Part shown: positions 53,982 to 64,000 of the stretch, one piece after another
How positions within the stretch are numbered: the stretch's first letter is position 1
Layout: every line of letters starts with the position of its first letter
NCBI GenBank assembly: GCA_027186245.1
Contig: CP114500.1
Location: 1,932,001 to 1,996,000, forward strand
Reading direction: 5' to 3'
DNA from: Coriaria nepalensis
Lineage: Eukaryota; Streptophyta; Magnoliopsida; Cucurbitales; Coriariaceae
Length of the DNA: 64,000 bases
The notes under the pieces: generated by a model
Seen by the model: only the letters and a program-made list of their open reading frames with translations
Told to the model about the DNA's origin: nothing
The model's database searches: none
Position numbers and translations under genes: made by a program

Positions 53982-55634
53982 ATGGATTCTTCATCGTCTT
54001 CGTCAAGTCAGCCTGAGTTTGATTATCTGTTCAAGTTGCTGTTGATTGGAGATTCTGGAGTTGGAAAGAGCACTCTTTTGTTGAGCTTTACTTCCGATAC
54101 TTTTGAAGATCTTTCTCCCACCATTGGTAAGCTTACTGATTTCTCAATCTTTGGATTTCATGGCTTGATTTCTACTCACCTTTACCAACTGGGTTTGCAA
54201 AATTTTATACAAAATGTCAAGAACAAAATAGTAACAATAACAAGCAAGATTTAATGCTTGGGTATCTTTTGGTTATGCTGATTTTCGCATGAGACTAGAT
54301 AATGTACAGTTATTAAGTGTGCACTGTGCAGCTGTTTGCTTGATCTTCTCGACTTCTTAGTCGGATAAAAGTTTTCGATCTATATTCTATTTTGGCTAGA
54401 GGAGATGTGCAGTTCTGTAGGGTTTACCCACTCCGTATTCCATAAAAGCGAGCATAGCATTTCATTATAAACATTTCAGTTTAATTTTCTTATCATTGCC
54501 TCTCTATAAAGTCCTGTCAGGATCTCCTCTTGCTTCAGGAAGGAGATTCATTTATCTGTCACTCTTCTAACGTACTATATCAATTGATTCATCATATTTC
54601 GATGTACGCATTTAGGTGTTGATTTCAAGGTTAAACATGTAACAATTGGGGGAAAGAAGTTGAAGCTTGCAATTTGGGACACGGGTAAGATTTACCTTGT
54701 TTTGATGATGATAAGAAGTATTTACCTTGTTTTCCTTTGCTTCACAATTTCAACCTTGTTTTAGACACAAGTAATGTTGGTACTAAGTATACCTGCTTCC
54801 GCAGCTGGACAGGAAAGATTTAGAACACTTACAAGCTCATATTACAGAGGAGCTCAAGGGATTGTAATGGGTATGTTGCTTCTACATCATCCCGCTTTCA
54901 GCTTCCTTTGTTGAAGTGATTGGCTCATTGTATCTATTTATGTCCTAAGATTATTATTTTTCTTCTAGATCCTAAGCTATAGTATTTGTATATGGTGCAC
55001 AGTTTATGACGTAACAAGGCCAGAAACGTTTACAAACCTGTCTGATATATGGGCTAAAGAAATTGATCTCTATTCAACTAATCAAGATTGCATCAAGATG
55101 CTTGTTGGAAACAAAGTTGACAAGGTATGCATCTTTTTTTCTTTCTTTTTTCCGGAATGTTTACTACCATTGAAGGTACCAAGGCTTAGGCTATCTCAAA
55201 TTTTTCAGGAAAGCGAAAGGATGGTCAGCAAAAAAGAGGGGATTGAGTTTGCTCGGGAGTATGGGTGCCTTTTTCTTGAATGCAGTGCTAAAACTCGAGT
55301 CAATGTAGAACAGTGCTTCGAGGAGCTTGTATTAAAGGTAAGGAAAACGGCTTCCCTTCTGAACACTTGTTTTGATTTTTAATATTCACCATTCAATACA
55401 TCATCTGTTCTGATCTAATAATGTTAGGGAGACTTAAAACTCATCACGAGATGCTTCGAATTGTAGTTATGAAATAACCTATGTAATCCATTTATAAATG
55501 GAGTCGATGTTTATGTGTAGATTTTGGATACGCCGAGTCTATTGGCAGAAGGCTCATCAGGTGTGAAGAAGAACATATTCAAACAGAAAGCTCCTCAAAC
55601 TGATGCATCAGCCAGTGGCTGTTGCTCATGGTGA
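53982..55634 (+). CDS. RABC1-like: Rab GTPase, RABC (Rab18) type
   Basis: Exons 53982-54126, 54616-54684, 54805-54870, 55003-55124, 55209-55337 and 55521-55634 sum to 645 nt (214 residues). All G motifs are present: GDSGVGKST (residues 23-31), switch I with LSPTIGVDF, WDTAGQERF, NKVDK and ECSAK. The C-terminus SGCCSW gives two cysteines (211-212) for geranylgeranylation. The sequence [20 protein letters not shown] and the wording around switch II match plant Rab18. Rab18-type proteins act at the ER, lipid droplets and peroxisomes or in ER-linked traffic. Intact and canonical. Intron 1 is about 490 bp. Confidence 0.95.
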
Positions 55635-56765
55635 TTAATTAGAGGCTCAATGTGTTTAAATTTAAGGACCTTCTTGTTTTTCATTTTGATGTCACATTTG
55701 GGATTTGACTAGATAATTTACTTCCCATTATGGTAATGTTGTGTTTATCTGGAACCCTTTCAATTTGGTCAAAGGTTGTTCATATCCCACATCTCATGTT
55801 TTTTTTTTAATATAATTTACCAAAACTATATTGTTTGAATGAATTGTTGATGTGATCATCAAAATGTTACGTTAACTCAGCAAAGGAAATCAAAATTTCA
55901 AAATGGATTTTACGTTTAGAACACTTTTGAACAAAATGGAATTTTTAAAGACCATATAAAATGAAATTTCAGACATTCAATAAACAGGATGATCTTCATA
56001 TTGTGTAAATTATTATTATATATATATATATATATATAAAGATTACCCTTTTGACCTCTTTTGGCCATGATCTTTATTATTATTGCATGAAAATGCAGCA
56101 AAATGAGTCACTTCACAATCGATTATGATGATGTGATCTTGAAGAAAATGAAGAAAGGTTGGCTGTGTCAGAAAAAGAATGCCCACAACCCGGCCCGCTG
56201 ACAAACCCATTCCCTATGAAAGAACCGCAGCTGGTGGGCCCCGAGTAAATTTATTGTATAATTTTAAACGATCTAATTTAAAGTTATAAGAATTAATACC
56301 GATTATCCATTTTATTAAATATTTTTAAATAATATTTAAAATAAATTAATAATATCTTAATATATTTAATAAATTCGATCAATTATAATTTTTGATATTA
56401 AATTTCGATTATAAATTATATTAAATTATATTAATTTTTTTATTCGTGGTGGGACCCACTTCATTTCTTTTTAACTTCATTTATTCATAAACTAATAATA
56501 AATAAATAAAAACAGTTTCTTTCCCGCGGAGAAAAGCAGTTTTTATTTCTGATTGAATAGTTTATTAGAGTGAAGAACTGGAAAGTGAAGTATGGCTAGT
56601 GGGGAGGGGCTTCTAAAAATGCTCTTCATCATCATCATTCTCTCTCTCTTCTACTTTTCCTTCTCCCTCTCTCTCTCTTTCACTTCACTGGTCATCATCT
56701 TTTTACCACTTCAATCAATATCTGTTCTTCTCTCTGAGATCTTCTGTTCTGGGCTCTGATCGAAA
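55635..56765. other. Intergenic region between RABC and J-protein genes
   Basis: No gene. Rab 3' UTR, AT-rich sequence with an (AT)n run near 56018-56037, then a CT-rich pyrimidine leader (56640-56690) of the J-protein gene, as is common in plant 5' UTRs. Confidence 0.5.
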
Positions 56766-58781
56766 ATGGTGAAAGAAACAGAGTACTATGATGTTCTTGG
56801 TGTTTCCCACTCCGCTTCCGAGGAGGAAATTCGAAAGGCTTATTACCTAAAGGTTTGTATTAAAAAAAAAAAAAGAGAGGAAAAAAAGGAAAATTCTTAA
56901 AATGCCTGTTTCTGTTGTTTTAGTAAGAGGATGAATGCATTTTAGTACTTAAGCTGTTTGATGAAATGCTTAAGTCTACAAAATTTGATTGCAGGCAAGA
57001 CAAGTTCATCCAGATAAGAATCCAAATGACCCTCAGGCAGCTGAAAGGTTCCAGGAAAGTCTAGTTATTCTTAATTTTCATAATTGTTTTCTTACCTACC
57101 CCTCCTCCCCCCACCCCCCCACCCCTCTCTCCCCGTTTAAATTCGTTCCCATGTGAGTTTATGATCGACCTTTTAAGAATACTTTCTTACTTTTGGGCAG
57201 ATATTGGGGGAAGCTTATCAAGTTTTGAGTGATCCGGGGCAAAGAGATGCATATGATCGGAATGGAAAACACTTCATATCGAGGTCTGATCTCTGTCTTG
57301 AGGGCTATGCCTTTAAATGCTGGTTTGTGTAGTTTACTTTTATTTAGAGGTCTTAATTCGTAATTACATCTTCTTAGAAATTTTTTATATCACAAATTAT
57401 AGGGACTCCATGCTTGATCCTACTGCTGTATTCTCACTTCTGTTTGGGAGTGAATTATTCGAGGACTATATCGGACATGTTGCAGTAGCTTCAATCGCTT
57501 CTTCTGAACTAGCCAGTGAAAATGAAAATCCAGAGAAACTTCACGAAAAGTTGAGGGCAAGTATATATCTTTGTATATGGTTAACTGAGATGTTCAAGCA
57601 CATGTTTCTTTTCAAGTTCTTGAGTAGAAATTGCCTTCATATTTGATAGTTCAACTGCAATATTATGTTTTCAACACTTCTTCTGATTACATTTTGAAGC
57701 ATTTCATAATAGTTCAATGAGCTTTGCTCCTCTGTTTTCTATTACATTATAAGTCCATCCATTTGTTTTAACATAGGCTATCCAGAAAGAAAGAGAAGAA
57801 AAACTAGCAAGATCACTTACAGATATTCTTAATCAATATGTTCGAGGTGACAAGCAAGGATTTATACGAAATGCTGAATCCGAAGCTAAACGGCTTTCTG
57901 GAGCAGGTTGGAAAGAATTACTCATAAAGCTTATTACAGATAGGCAAAGATGATATCAGTGTCAAAACAGTATGTTATATTATAACTTTCTGGTTTGGAA
58001 AATGCAGCCTTTTCCGTTAACATATTGCGCACAATTGGATACATATATTCGAGACAGGCAGCACAAAAGCTAGGAAAGAAAGCTGTCTATCTTGGGGTTC
58101 CGTTTGTGGCCGAATGGGTTCGAAACAAGGGGCATTTTTGGAAATCACAGATGACAGCCGCGAAAGGCATGATATTTATCACGTCATAGTTACACACAAG
58201 CTATATATATATATGTATATGTAGCTTCTTTTTTTCCCTATGCTTTTGACAATTTTTTTAATTACTATTATTGATTTGGAAAATACGAATCCATGCAGGT
58301 GCTTTTCAATTGTTGCAGCTTCAAGAAGACATAAGGAAACAATTTAAAATGGATGGAGGTGGCTCTGAAAACAACATAGAATCACACATAAGGTTAAATA
58401 AGGATACATTAATGAGCTCATTATGGAAATTGAATGTTGTCGACATAGAAGTTACCCTTGTCCATGTGTGTCAAATGGTAAGTTATGTCTTTTGAGTTGT
58501 TATTGTTTTACATTTCCTGGAGAATTAAGTTAAGAGCTATGAGCAAGTTCCTTCTTGGTGATGGGAAGTGTGTCTTCTTATGCAGTTTGAATTTGGTCGC
58601 AGGTGTTGCAGGATGCTAGTGTTAGAAGGGAAGACCTTAAAGCTCGAGCCCTCGCTCTGAAAATTCTCGGAAAGATATATCGGGTAATGACAATTAAAAA
58701 TAACTGGTTAAAGCCTTTCAGTTTGGGTCCATAAACCGTTACCTATCTTTCATTATTATCTGAATGACACTTGAGTTTACT

Positions 58782-58832
<51 letters not shown>

Positions 58833-59346
58833 TTTTGCATTGATGGCTTTCCAAAGGCATCAGCTTGAAATTCTTAACCGAATGCAGTCAATCGCTTCTT
58901 GCTTCACACTTTTGTTTGGGTTCTTGCTCCAAATTCAGTTTGTGAATAATTAGTTACAGAATTCTCCAACATGTTTTTTTTTTTTTCCCTCTTTGGGATC
59001 TTTCGGCAGGGAAAGAATGGGAGAAATGGTGGAACGTCAAGAAGGAAAGAAGAAGAAGATGATGGCTCCAGTTCTGATAGCAGTGAGGAAGAGTATTCAC
59101 CAAGATCTCTATCATATCGAACACCTTTTCTTTATCAGGCATGTATATACTATCATGATGGCTAAAGAGCTTAAAATGTTTTTATGGAAGGGAAAATTCT
59201 AGTACCGATCATATTAAGCATATAAATTTTCAAATATTCCAACTTACTTTTTTATCATTTCGCAGGGCATTGGAAGACTTTTCAGATGCCTCTGTAACCC
59301 AGCATTTGATGTGGATGACGAAGAAATTGTGTACAAAAGCAAATGA
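56766..59346 (+). CDS. J-domain co-chaperone with DnaJ-X domain (DnaJ10-like)
   Basis: Ten exons: 56766-56852, 56995-57054, 57201-57283, 57403-57556, 57777-57906, 58008-58166, 58299-58477, 58603-58683, 59010-59138 and 59266-59346. They sum to 1143 nt (380 residues). The J domain is at residues ~5-70 with the HPD tripeptide at 34-36, which stimulates Hsp70 ATPase. No Gly/Phe or zinc domain follows; instead a DnaJ-X region (~130-330; [27 protein letters not shown]) defines the type C family. The tail has an acidic/Ser patch ([15 protein letters not shown]). To keep the frame, four donors must be non-GT: intron 2 starts GAAAGT (57055), and introns 4, 6 and 9 start GCAAGT (57557), GCATGA (58167) and GCATGT (59139). 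Other introns are GT-AG. Introns 4, 6 and 9 fit the rare GC-AG class; intron 2 is far less usual and may impair splicing. Confidence 0.88.
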
Positions 59347-59890
59347 TTTATATCTATACATATATATGCATGAAAGCAAGGTTAGAAAAATGGTTCAGAA
59401 TTTGTCTTTGTAAAGATTTGAGACAATAACCCTTTGTTGATTGAATGGTCTCTTTCAAACCCCACAAAATACCTAAAGCTGCCATGATTCTGGTTTGTGT
59501 TTTGATGTACCGTTGTTGCACTCATTATTACTTACATTTATCTTTTTATTTTCATATACTCTCTTAATTTATAGCCTAAGAAGGCTAAAAGTTGGGAATT
59601 TCATTTTGGATACATGCTGTGAACTCAATTTTAAACTCAATTATGTATCTTCCAGGAAAGAGAACTGCAGAGTTGAACTTCTTATTGCAATTACATGAAT
59701 GAAGAGGTAGTTCATTGTTTCTCGACAGAACTTACAATACATCAACAACAAACACAGCTTTACAAACCACAAAAAAACAAAACGACAACAACAAAAACTT
59801 GCAAAACCTAAAAGTACTCTGTACCTGGAAAAGCAACAACATATATACAACATTACAAGTTCCTCGAAATTTGACATCAAATCCATTTTT
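59347..59890. other. Convergent 3' ends of the J-protein and SKP2-type genes
   Basis: No gene of its own. The + strand J-protein gene and the - strand F-box gene end toward each other; their 3' UTRs probably meet or overlap here. Confidence 0.55.
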
Positions 59891-62019
59891 CTAATGTGTT
59901 GGATGAGGAAAACTTGAAGCTGTTCTGTGTGCTTGGACAATACAAGCGCAGTGGACAGATGTCAGGTTGAGACAACCGCTCATGATGAGAGAATGTCGTC
60001 CCGAGCAGGTATGAAGAGCCGGGAAAGAGTCGCAAACGGCCTGAACGGCAGGAGGAGTAAGAGCCGTACATTGGCTGATGTTCAGTGCCTTAAGCCCATT
60101 ATCGTCATTGTCGTCATTCAGACCTTTCATAGGCCCAGCCCATGATGAAGGACGCTTGTTCTTCTTCACTCTGTGGGCCAACGAGTACATTGCTCGATCA
60201 GTTATGTTCTGACAATAGTATAGGCCAAGTGATTTCAGATGTGGACACCCGTTAGCCAGAGCGATCACACTGTCATCTGCATAACAGAGCTCATTAGTTG
60301 ATAGGTCAGACCTATAACATATTAAAGAACATTCATAGCTGCACTACCATAATTTTCGATTATACAAACTTGTTACCTCATGTTTTAGTTCTACATACCT
60401 GTTATACGAACGCATCCACACAAGTCAAGGGTTCTAAGGTCAGGACAGCCATAGGCTAAGCTCATTACACCCGCATCACTCACATCTTCACACCATCCAA
60501 GATTTACACTCTGCAACTGATTGCAATAGCGTCCAATAGCCTGCTCATTTAGCAAAAGAAATTATTCATTAAAATAAGAACAAATAAATAAACACCAAAA
60601 ATTATCGGGATGGTAGCTACATAACTCTTAAGCCAATGAGAAAAGGCCGCATATGATACAGAGAGAAAGCAAAATAACTTTTTGGTATTATTTAAATTTT
60701 CTCTATCATGCATGACATTTTTGCCATGGCCCGAGGGTGTATGTAAATTGTGTTCATAAGAAGTTCTAGCTAGACCATACTTTCTTACCTGCAATGCAAT
60801 GTCAGAAGCAGCTCTTACACATCCACATAGATTTAGGACTTTTAATTTACGACAGAACCCAGCCAAATATGCAAGAGCGTTGTCACTAAATGCAGAGCAA
60901 CCACTGATGTTGAGTTTTGTAAGTTCCCTACAACCATGAGCTAGGGAAAATAGGGATCGGTCGCTAAGCTTGAAGCTTTTGCTTAGGTCCAAGACTTGGA
61001 GATCATGGCAGTAATTTGCTATAGACTGTACAGCATCGTCTTCGAGCTGTGGTTTGTCTTGGCGGAGTATGAGAGTTTGTAGTTTTGTAAACTTTGGAGC
61101 TAGAGATAAGACCAAGTTGTTCATGTTCTTGTTGCACCTGAAAATAAATTAGATGACATTTGGGTGGACTTATTAAACTGACATTTGGCAAAACAGCAGT
61201 TTAGATTCTTTAGAATATGTTTTGTGGGCTTAAACTAAAAGTTCTAGACCCAAATTGGACAAAAATAAGTGCTTACAAAAGAAAATACTTTCACCAAACT
61301 ATTAGAATTAGCCTCAAATAAAACTTATCAGAAAGGGAATCTAGAGTGCATTTGGTTTAGAGCTTTAAACTGGCATTTCCGGGATGCATTTCTTTTGCAG
61401 TTCGAAATGCCAATTGCGATCAAATTCAGTTTGGGCGCGGTCAGTTTGTTTCAATCACTCATCTAAATGAAATTTAATATTACAGTTTTTAAACAGCAGT
61501 TTTTTTTTTCCAAAATGACTGTTTAAATCCTCCTCAACCCGAGCACATTATAATACATCATGACAATTGTATTTTGATTTGGTGATAAGCAATCGAAGCT
61601 AACAATTAGTGTGCCCAATTTGGATCTTTAGACCTCATCTGGCGTTCAAAACTGCAAATCGAATGCACTCTCAACCAAAAGTACAAGCTAATAACTTGCA
61701 TTTCTGAAAACAATATATCAAAAAAAAAAAAAAAAAAAGGGAAAATGCAAAGAAGGGAGAAGGTTTATAAATACCATGAGAGGCAAAGACCGGTGAGGCC
61801 CAAACCAATAGCATCCCTCCAACCACGACACACACCAGAAGCAACGATCACCGATCGATCATCAACAAGTGCTAAGATTTGTAACAAGAGTTCCATTGGA
61901 ATATCTTTCCATTCGGTTATAGCCACACCTCCCATTTTCACTTCTTCTCCACTACTACCAACCATCATAAGGTTCTCAAAGCACAAATTCAAGTCCCCTG
62001 TCCTCAAGTTTCCTACCAT
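59891..62019 (-). CDS. SKP2A-like: F-box/LRR protein of the SKP2A/SKP2B type
   Basis: Four exons in minus order: 61775-62019, 60789-61137, 60399-60540 and 59891-60276. They sum to 1122 nt (373 residues) with GT-AG introns. ATG at 62019 follows a TTG-led open frame and fits the family start. The F-box is at ~38-80 (ITEWKDIPMELLLQILALVDD, ASGVCRGWRDA). Leucine-rich repeats of the Cys-containing type run to ~355 (LNISGCSAFSDNALAYL, VLNLCGCVRAASD, LDLCGCVRITDDSV, LGLYYCQNITDRAM). The end CTALTPPAVQAVCDSFPALH and HCACIVQAHR is typical of plant SKP2. These are substrate receptors of SCF ubiquitin ligases; Arabidopsis SKP2A targets cell-cycle factors such as E2FC and DPB and can bind auxin. Acts mainly in the nucleus. 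A 5' UTR intron (about 62055-62646) and a TATA box (62743-62749) are likely. Confidence 0.95.
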
Positions 62020-63073
62020 CTCACTCAATACCCTTTTTCTCTTTTATGTTAAAGCTGAGTAACTGAAGGAGATTCCTAGTTTTTCTTTTTCACCAAAAAA
62101 AGAGAGAACAAAAAAAAGGTATAAGACCGAATATATACTAAGAACATGAGAACTTACAACGAAAGGTCTAACAGAAAAAGGACAAGAACGCCTAAAACTT
62201 AGAATAACTCATGACTCGATACCAGAAGTGGAATTTGAAGTCGGTATGACAAAGCGAAGATAATCACAACCCCACGCACACACACAACAAACCATATTTT
62301 TCCACCTCTTGGACAGAGTAACCCTTATATCAATAATAATTTAAGAATTAGAAACAGAGAAACCCATCCGAACAGATTAAAAAAATTTAAATTGTTCATA
62401 GAAACGAAAAAGAAAAGAGGCCGGATTTCATTTCCAGAAATCTAAAAGAAACTCATGCAATCAAATTTGCCCAGAAAAGAAAAATCAAAACATAAGAAGA
62501 AGAAGAAGAAGCTAGAAGCTAGAAGCTAGAAGCTAGAAGATGATGATCCAAAGTCAAAACTCATAAACCCAGAAACTCTTACACATAATCAAACTCGATA
62601 CAGAAAAGGGAAAAGAAAGAAAAAAAAAAAAGGATTGAGAAATTACCTTCCTTTTGATTGCTCTAAAATGATTTAACTCTCGTTAATGAGGTTTGCTAAC
62701 AAAACTGCAAACCTGAAGCTGAGTTGAAGGAATGACGAGAGGTTTTATAAAGACAACAGAGGAGGGAGAAAAACGTACGGCAACCGAAAGTCTTAGCTAC
62801 TCGTGTTAGACAACGTGGCAGAAATCGACGGTGGATGCAATGGGTTCTGAGTAGGCCCCACCATAGTTAACGTGAGTCATTGATTTTGAAGATCCTTTTT
62901 TTATTATTTTTCTTTTTGGTACGGGGAAAATAAAGGTTAGAAAGGTTGGAGATGGAGTGAAGAAAAGAAAGTTGTAGAAACAAAATAAAAATGAAAATAA
63001 TTATTTATTTGTTTTATATTTATCTGCTTTGAAAGCACCGGGGGGACAATACCTTATGTGAGAGAGAGGCTGT

Positions 63074-63104
<31 letters not shown>

Positions 63105-64000
63105 GTGTGTGTAGAAGATTCCATTTTGTTTAGAACCGAAGCCGCACTTTGAAAGCAATATCACGATTCCTTTTTTTCATAATGTGACGTTTTAAGCATC
63201 TTCTATTAAGCTTTTTAAGACCAAATTAATTACAATTTAAATTCTTAATTATTTCAGTTTTACATAAACAAGAAATATTATATTGTCAAAGCCAATGAAT
63301 GGGTAGTGGCCCCACCACATTTTAAGCACTTGCTGTGGCTGAAAATTAATTCCAAAAAGCTTTTGCTACCTTTTTTTTTATTTAAATATTTTTTTTTTAA
63401 AAAAATTATATATTTTTTACTTATATAATTTGGTGGGAACCTTTTTTTCCCCCATAATTTTATTGGTATTTTTCTTGTTAAGAATATATATTCATATTAT
63501 TGGAATGTAATATACTAAAAAAATTGTCACTTTTGTTTTAAATTATAACATATTATCAAAATACGTTTTAAAATACGAAACTCTTAAAATATCATGAATC
63601 GAGCCCTACAGTTGGTCCGTATACATTTCCAATTTCTCTCCATCCATGCCATCTAGCCTTAATATAGGCCCCCATTATTGACACTAGGAAACCAACATCA
63701 ACTTTTACTTTACTAGCTTGAGTTAGTTTAATATAATAACTATTTTATTTATTTCATTTCTTTTAATTTTGAAGATTGGAATATTATTGAGCTCCTTATA
63801 ATTTAACTTTGATATCCATAGGCACACTCGATCATCCAATTACTTCTTCATCTTGAAGACGTTATGAGATTCACTGCGGATCAAGAGTATTATAATAATA
63901 ATAATAATAAATTATTTTAGACTTCAATCTAGCTCACACTTATTGGACAGGGTCACATTCGTGATAAACTGGATTGGAGGCAATATGAAGAGTGGATTTA
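62020..64000. other. 5' region of the SKP2-type gene and right-end intergenic sequence
   Basis: Sequence 62020-62760 holds the leader and probable 5' UTR intron of the F-box gene (donor-like GTAATTTC read on the minus strand at ~62646). Within it, a 7-bp unit AGAAGCT is repeated about four times near 62508-62538. Further right are a (GA)n run (63073-63101), AT-rich sequence and a (TAA)n run (63893-63912). No other gene is seen up to the window end. Confidence 0.55.
62743..62749 (-). promoter_or_regulatory. TATA box of the SKP2-type gene
   Basis: TATAAAA on the minus strand upstream of the leader with the likely 5' UTR intron. A reasonable core-promoter candidate; unproven. Confidence 0.45.

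Noticed and set aside
58771..58953. Open frame across the AT/T tract between J-protein exons 8 and 9
   Set aside because: It lies in an intron with low-complexity sequence and is out of frame with both neighbouring exons' homology.

Overview
This is a nuclear segment of a flowering plant, most likely a eudicot. Every confident gene is a plant gene with many short introns, the spaces between genes are AT-rich, and Copia-type LTR retrotransposons are present. No organelle or bacterial gene organisation is seen. The species cannot be fixed from the sequence.

Layout, left to right. (1) 1-1918 +: RimP-like plastid protein; the A of its presumed ATG lies one base outside the window. (2) 3815-7475 +: serine carboxypeptidase-like gene, 10 exons, intact. 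(3) 9608-10542 +: acyl-ACP desaturase pseudogene with exon 1 missing, two frameshifts and a lost iron ligand. (4) 10821-12899 -: alcohol dehydrogenase copy A. (5) 16100-23724: a large inverted repeat whose arms each carry a complete 10-exon ADH gene (B on -, 16258-18478; C on +, 21346-23566). The arms are nearly identical, introns included, and are separated by about 2.1 kb of non-palindromic spacer that holds older copies of the ADH upstream region. (6) 25129-25918 -: RNase H-type retroelement remnant. (7) 26189-34917 +: exostosin-family (GT47) glycosyltransferase whose third intron holds a 5.0 kb Copia element with a GTTAT target-site duplication. (8) 34918-40679: long gene-poor stretch. (9) 40680-46906 +: SEUSS-type transcriptional co-regulator. 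(10) 47900-48847 +: m-type plastid thioredoxin with a frame break in its transit peptide, followed directly by a degraded Copia element (about 48889-51184). (11) 52291-52822 +: plantacyanin. (12) 53982-55634 +: Rab18/RABC-type GTPase. (13) 56766-59346 +: J-domain protein in which four of nine introns lack a GT donor. (14) 59891-62019 -: SKP2A/B-type F-box LRR protein.

The genes do not form one pathway; this is a normal plant gene neighbourhood. Homologues of several genes here sit, from memory, in two paralogous regions of Arabidopsis chromosome 1 (around At1g43800 and around At1g77100), so the order looks like an ancestral block that was later thinned out in Arabidopsis. The most unusual structures are the ADH palindrome, the non-canonical splice donors in the J-protein gene, the frame break in the thioredoxin m transit peptide, the desaturase pseudogene and the recent intronic Copia insertion.
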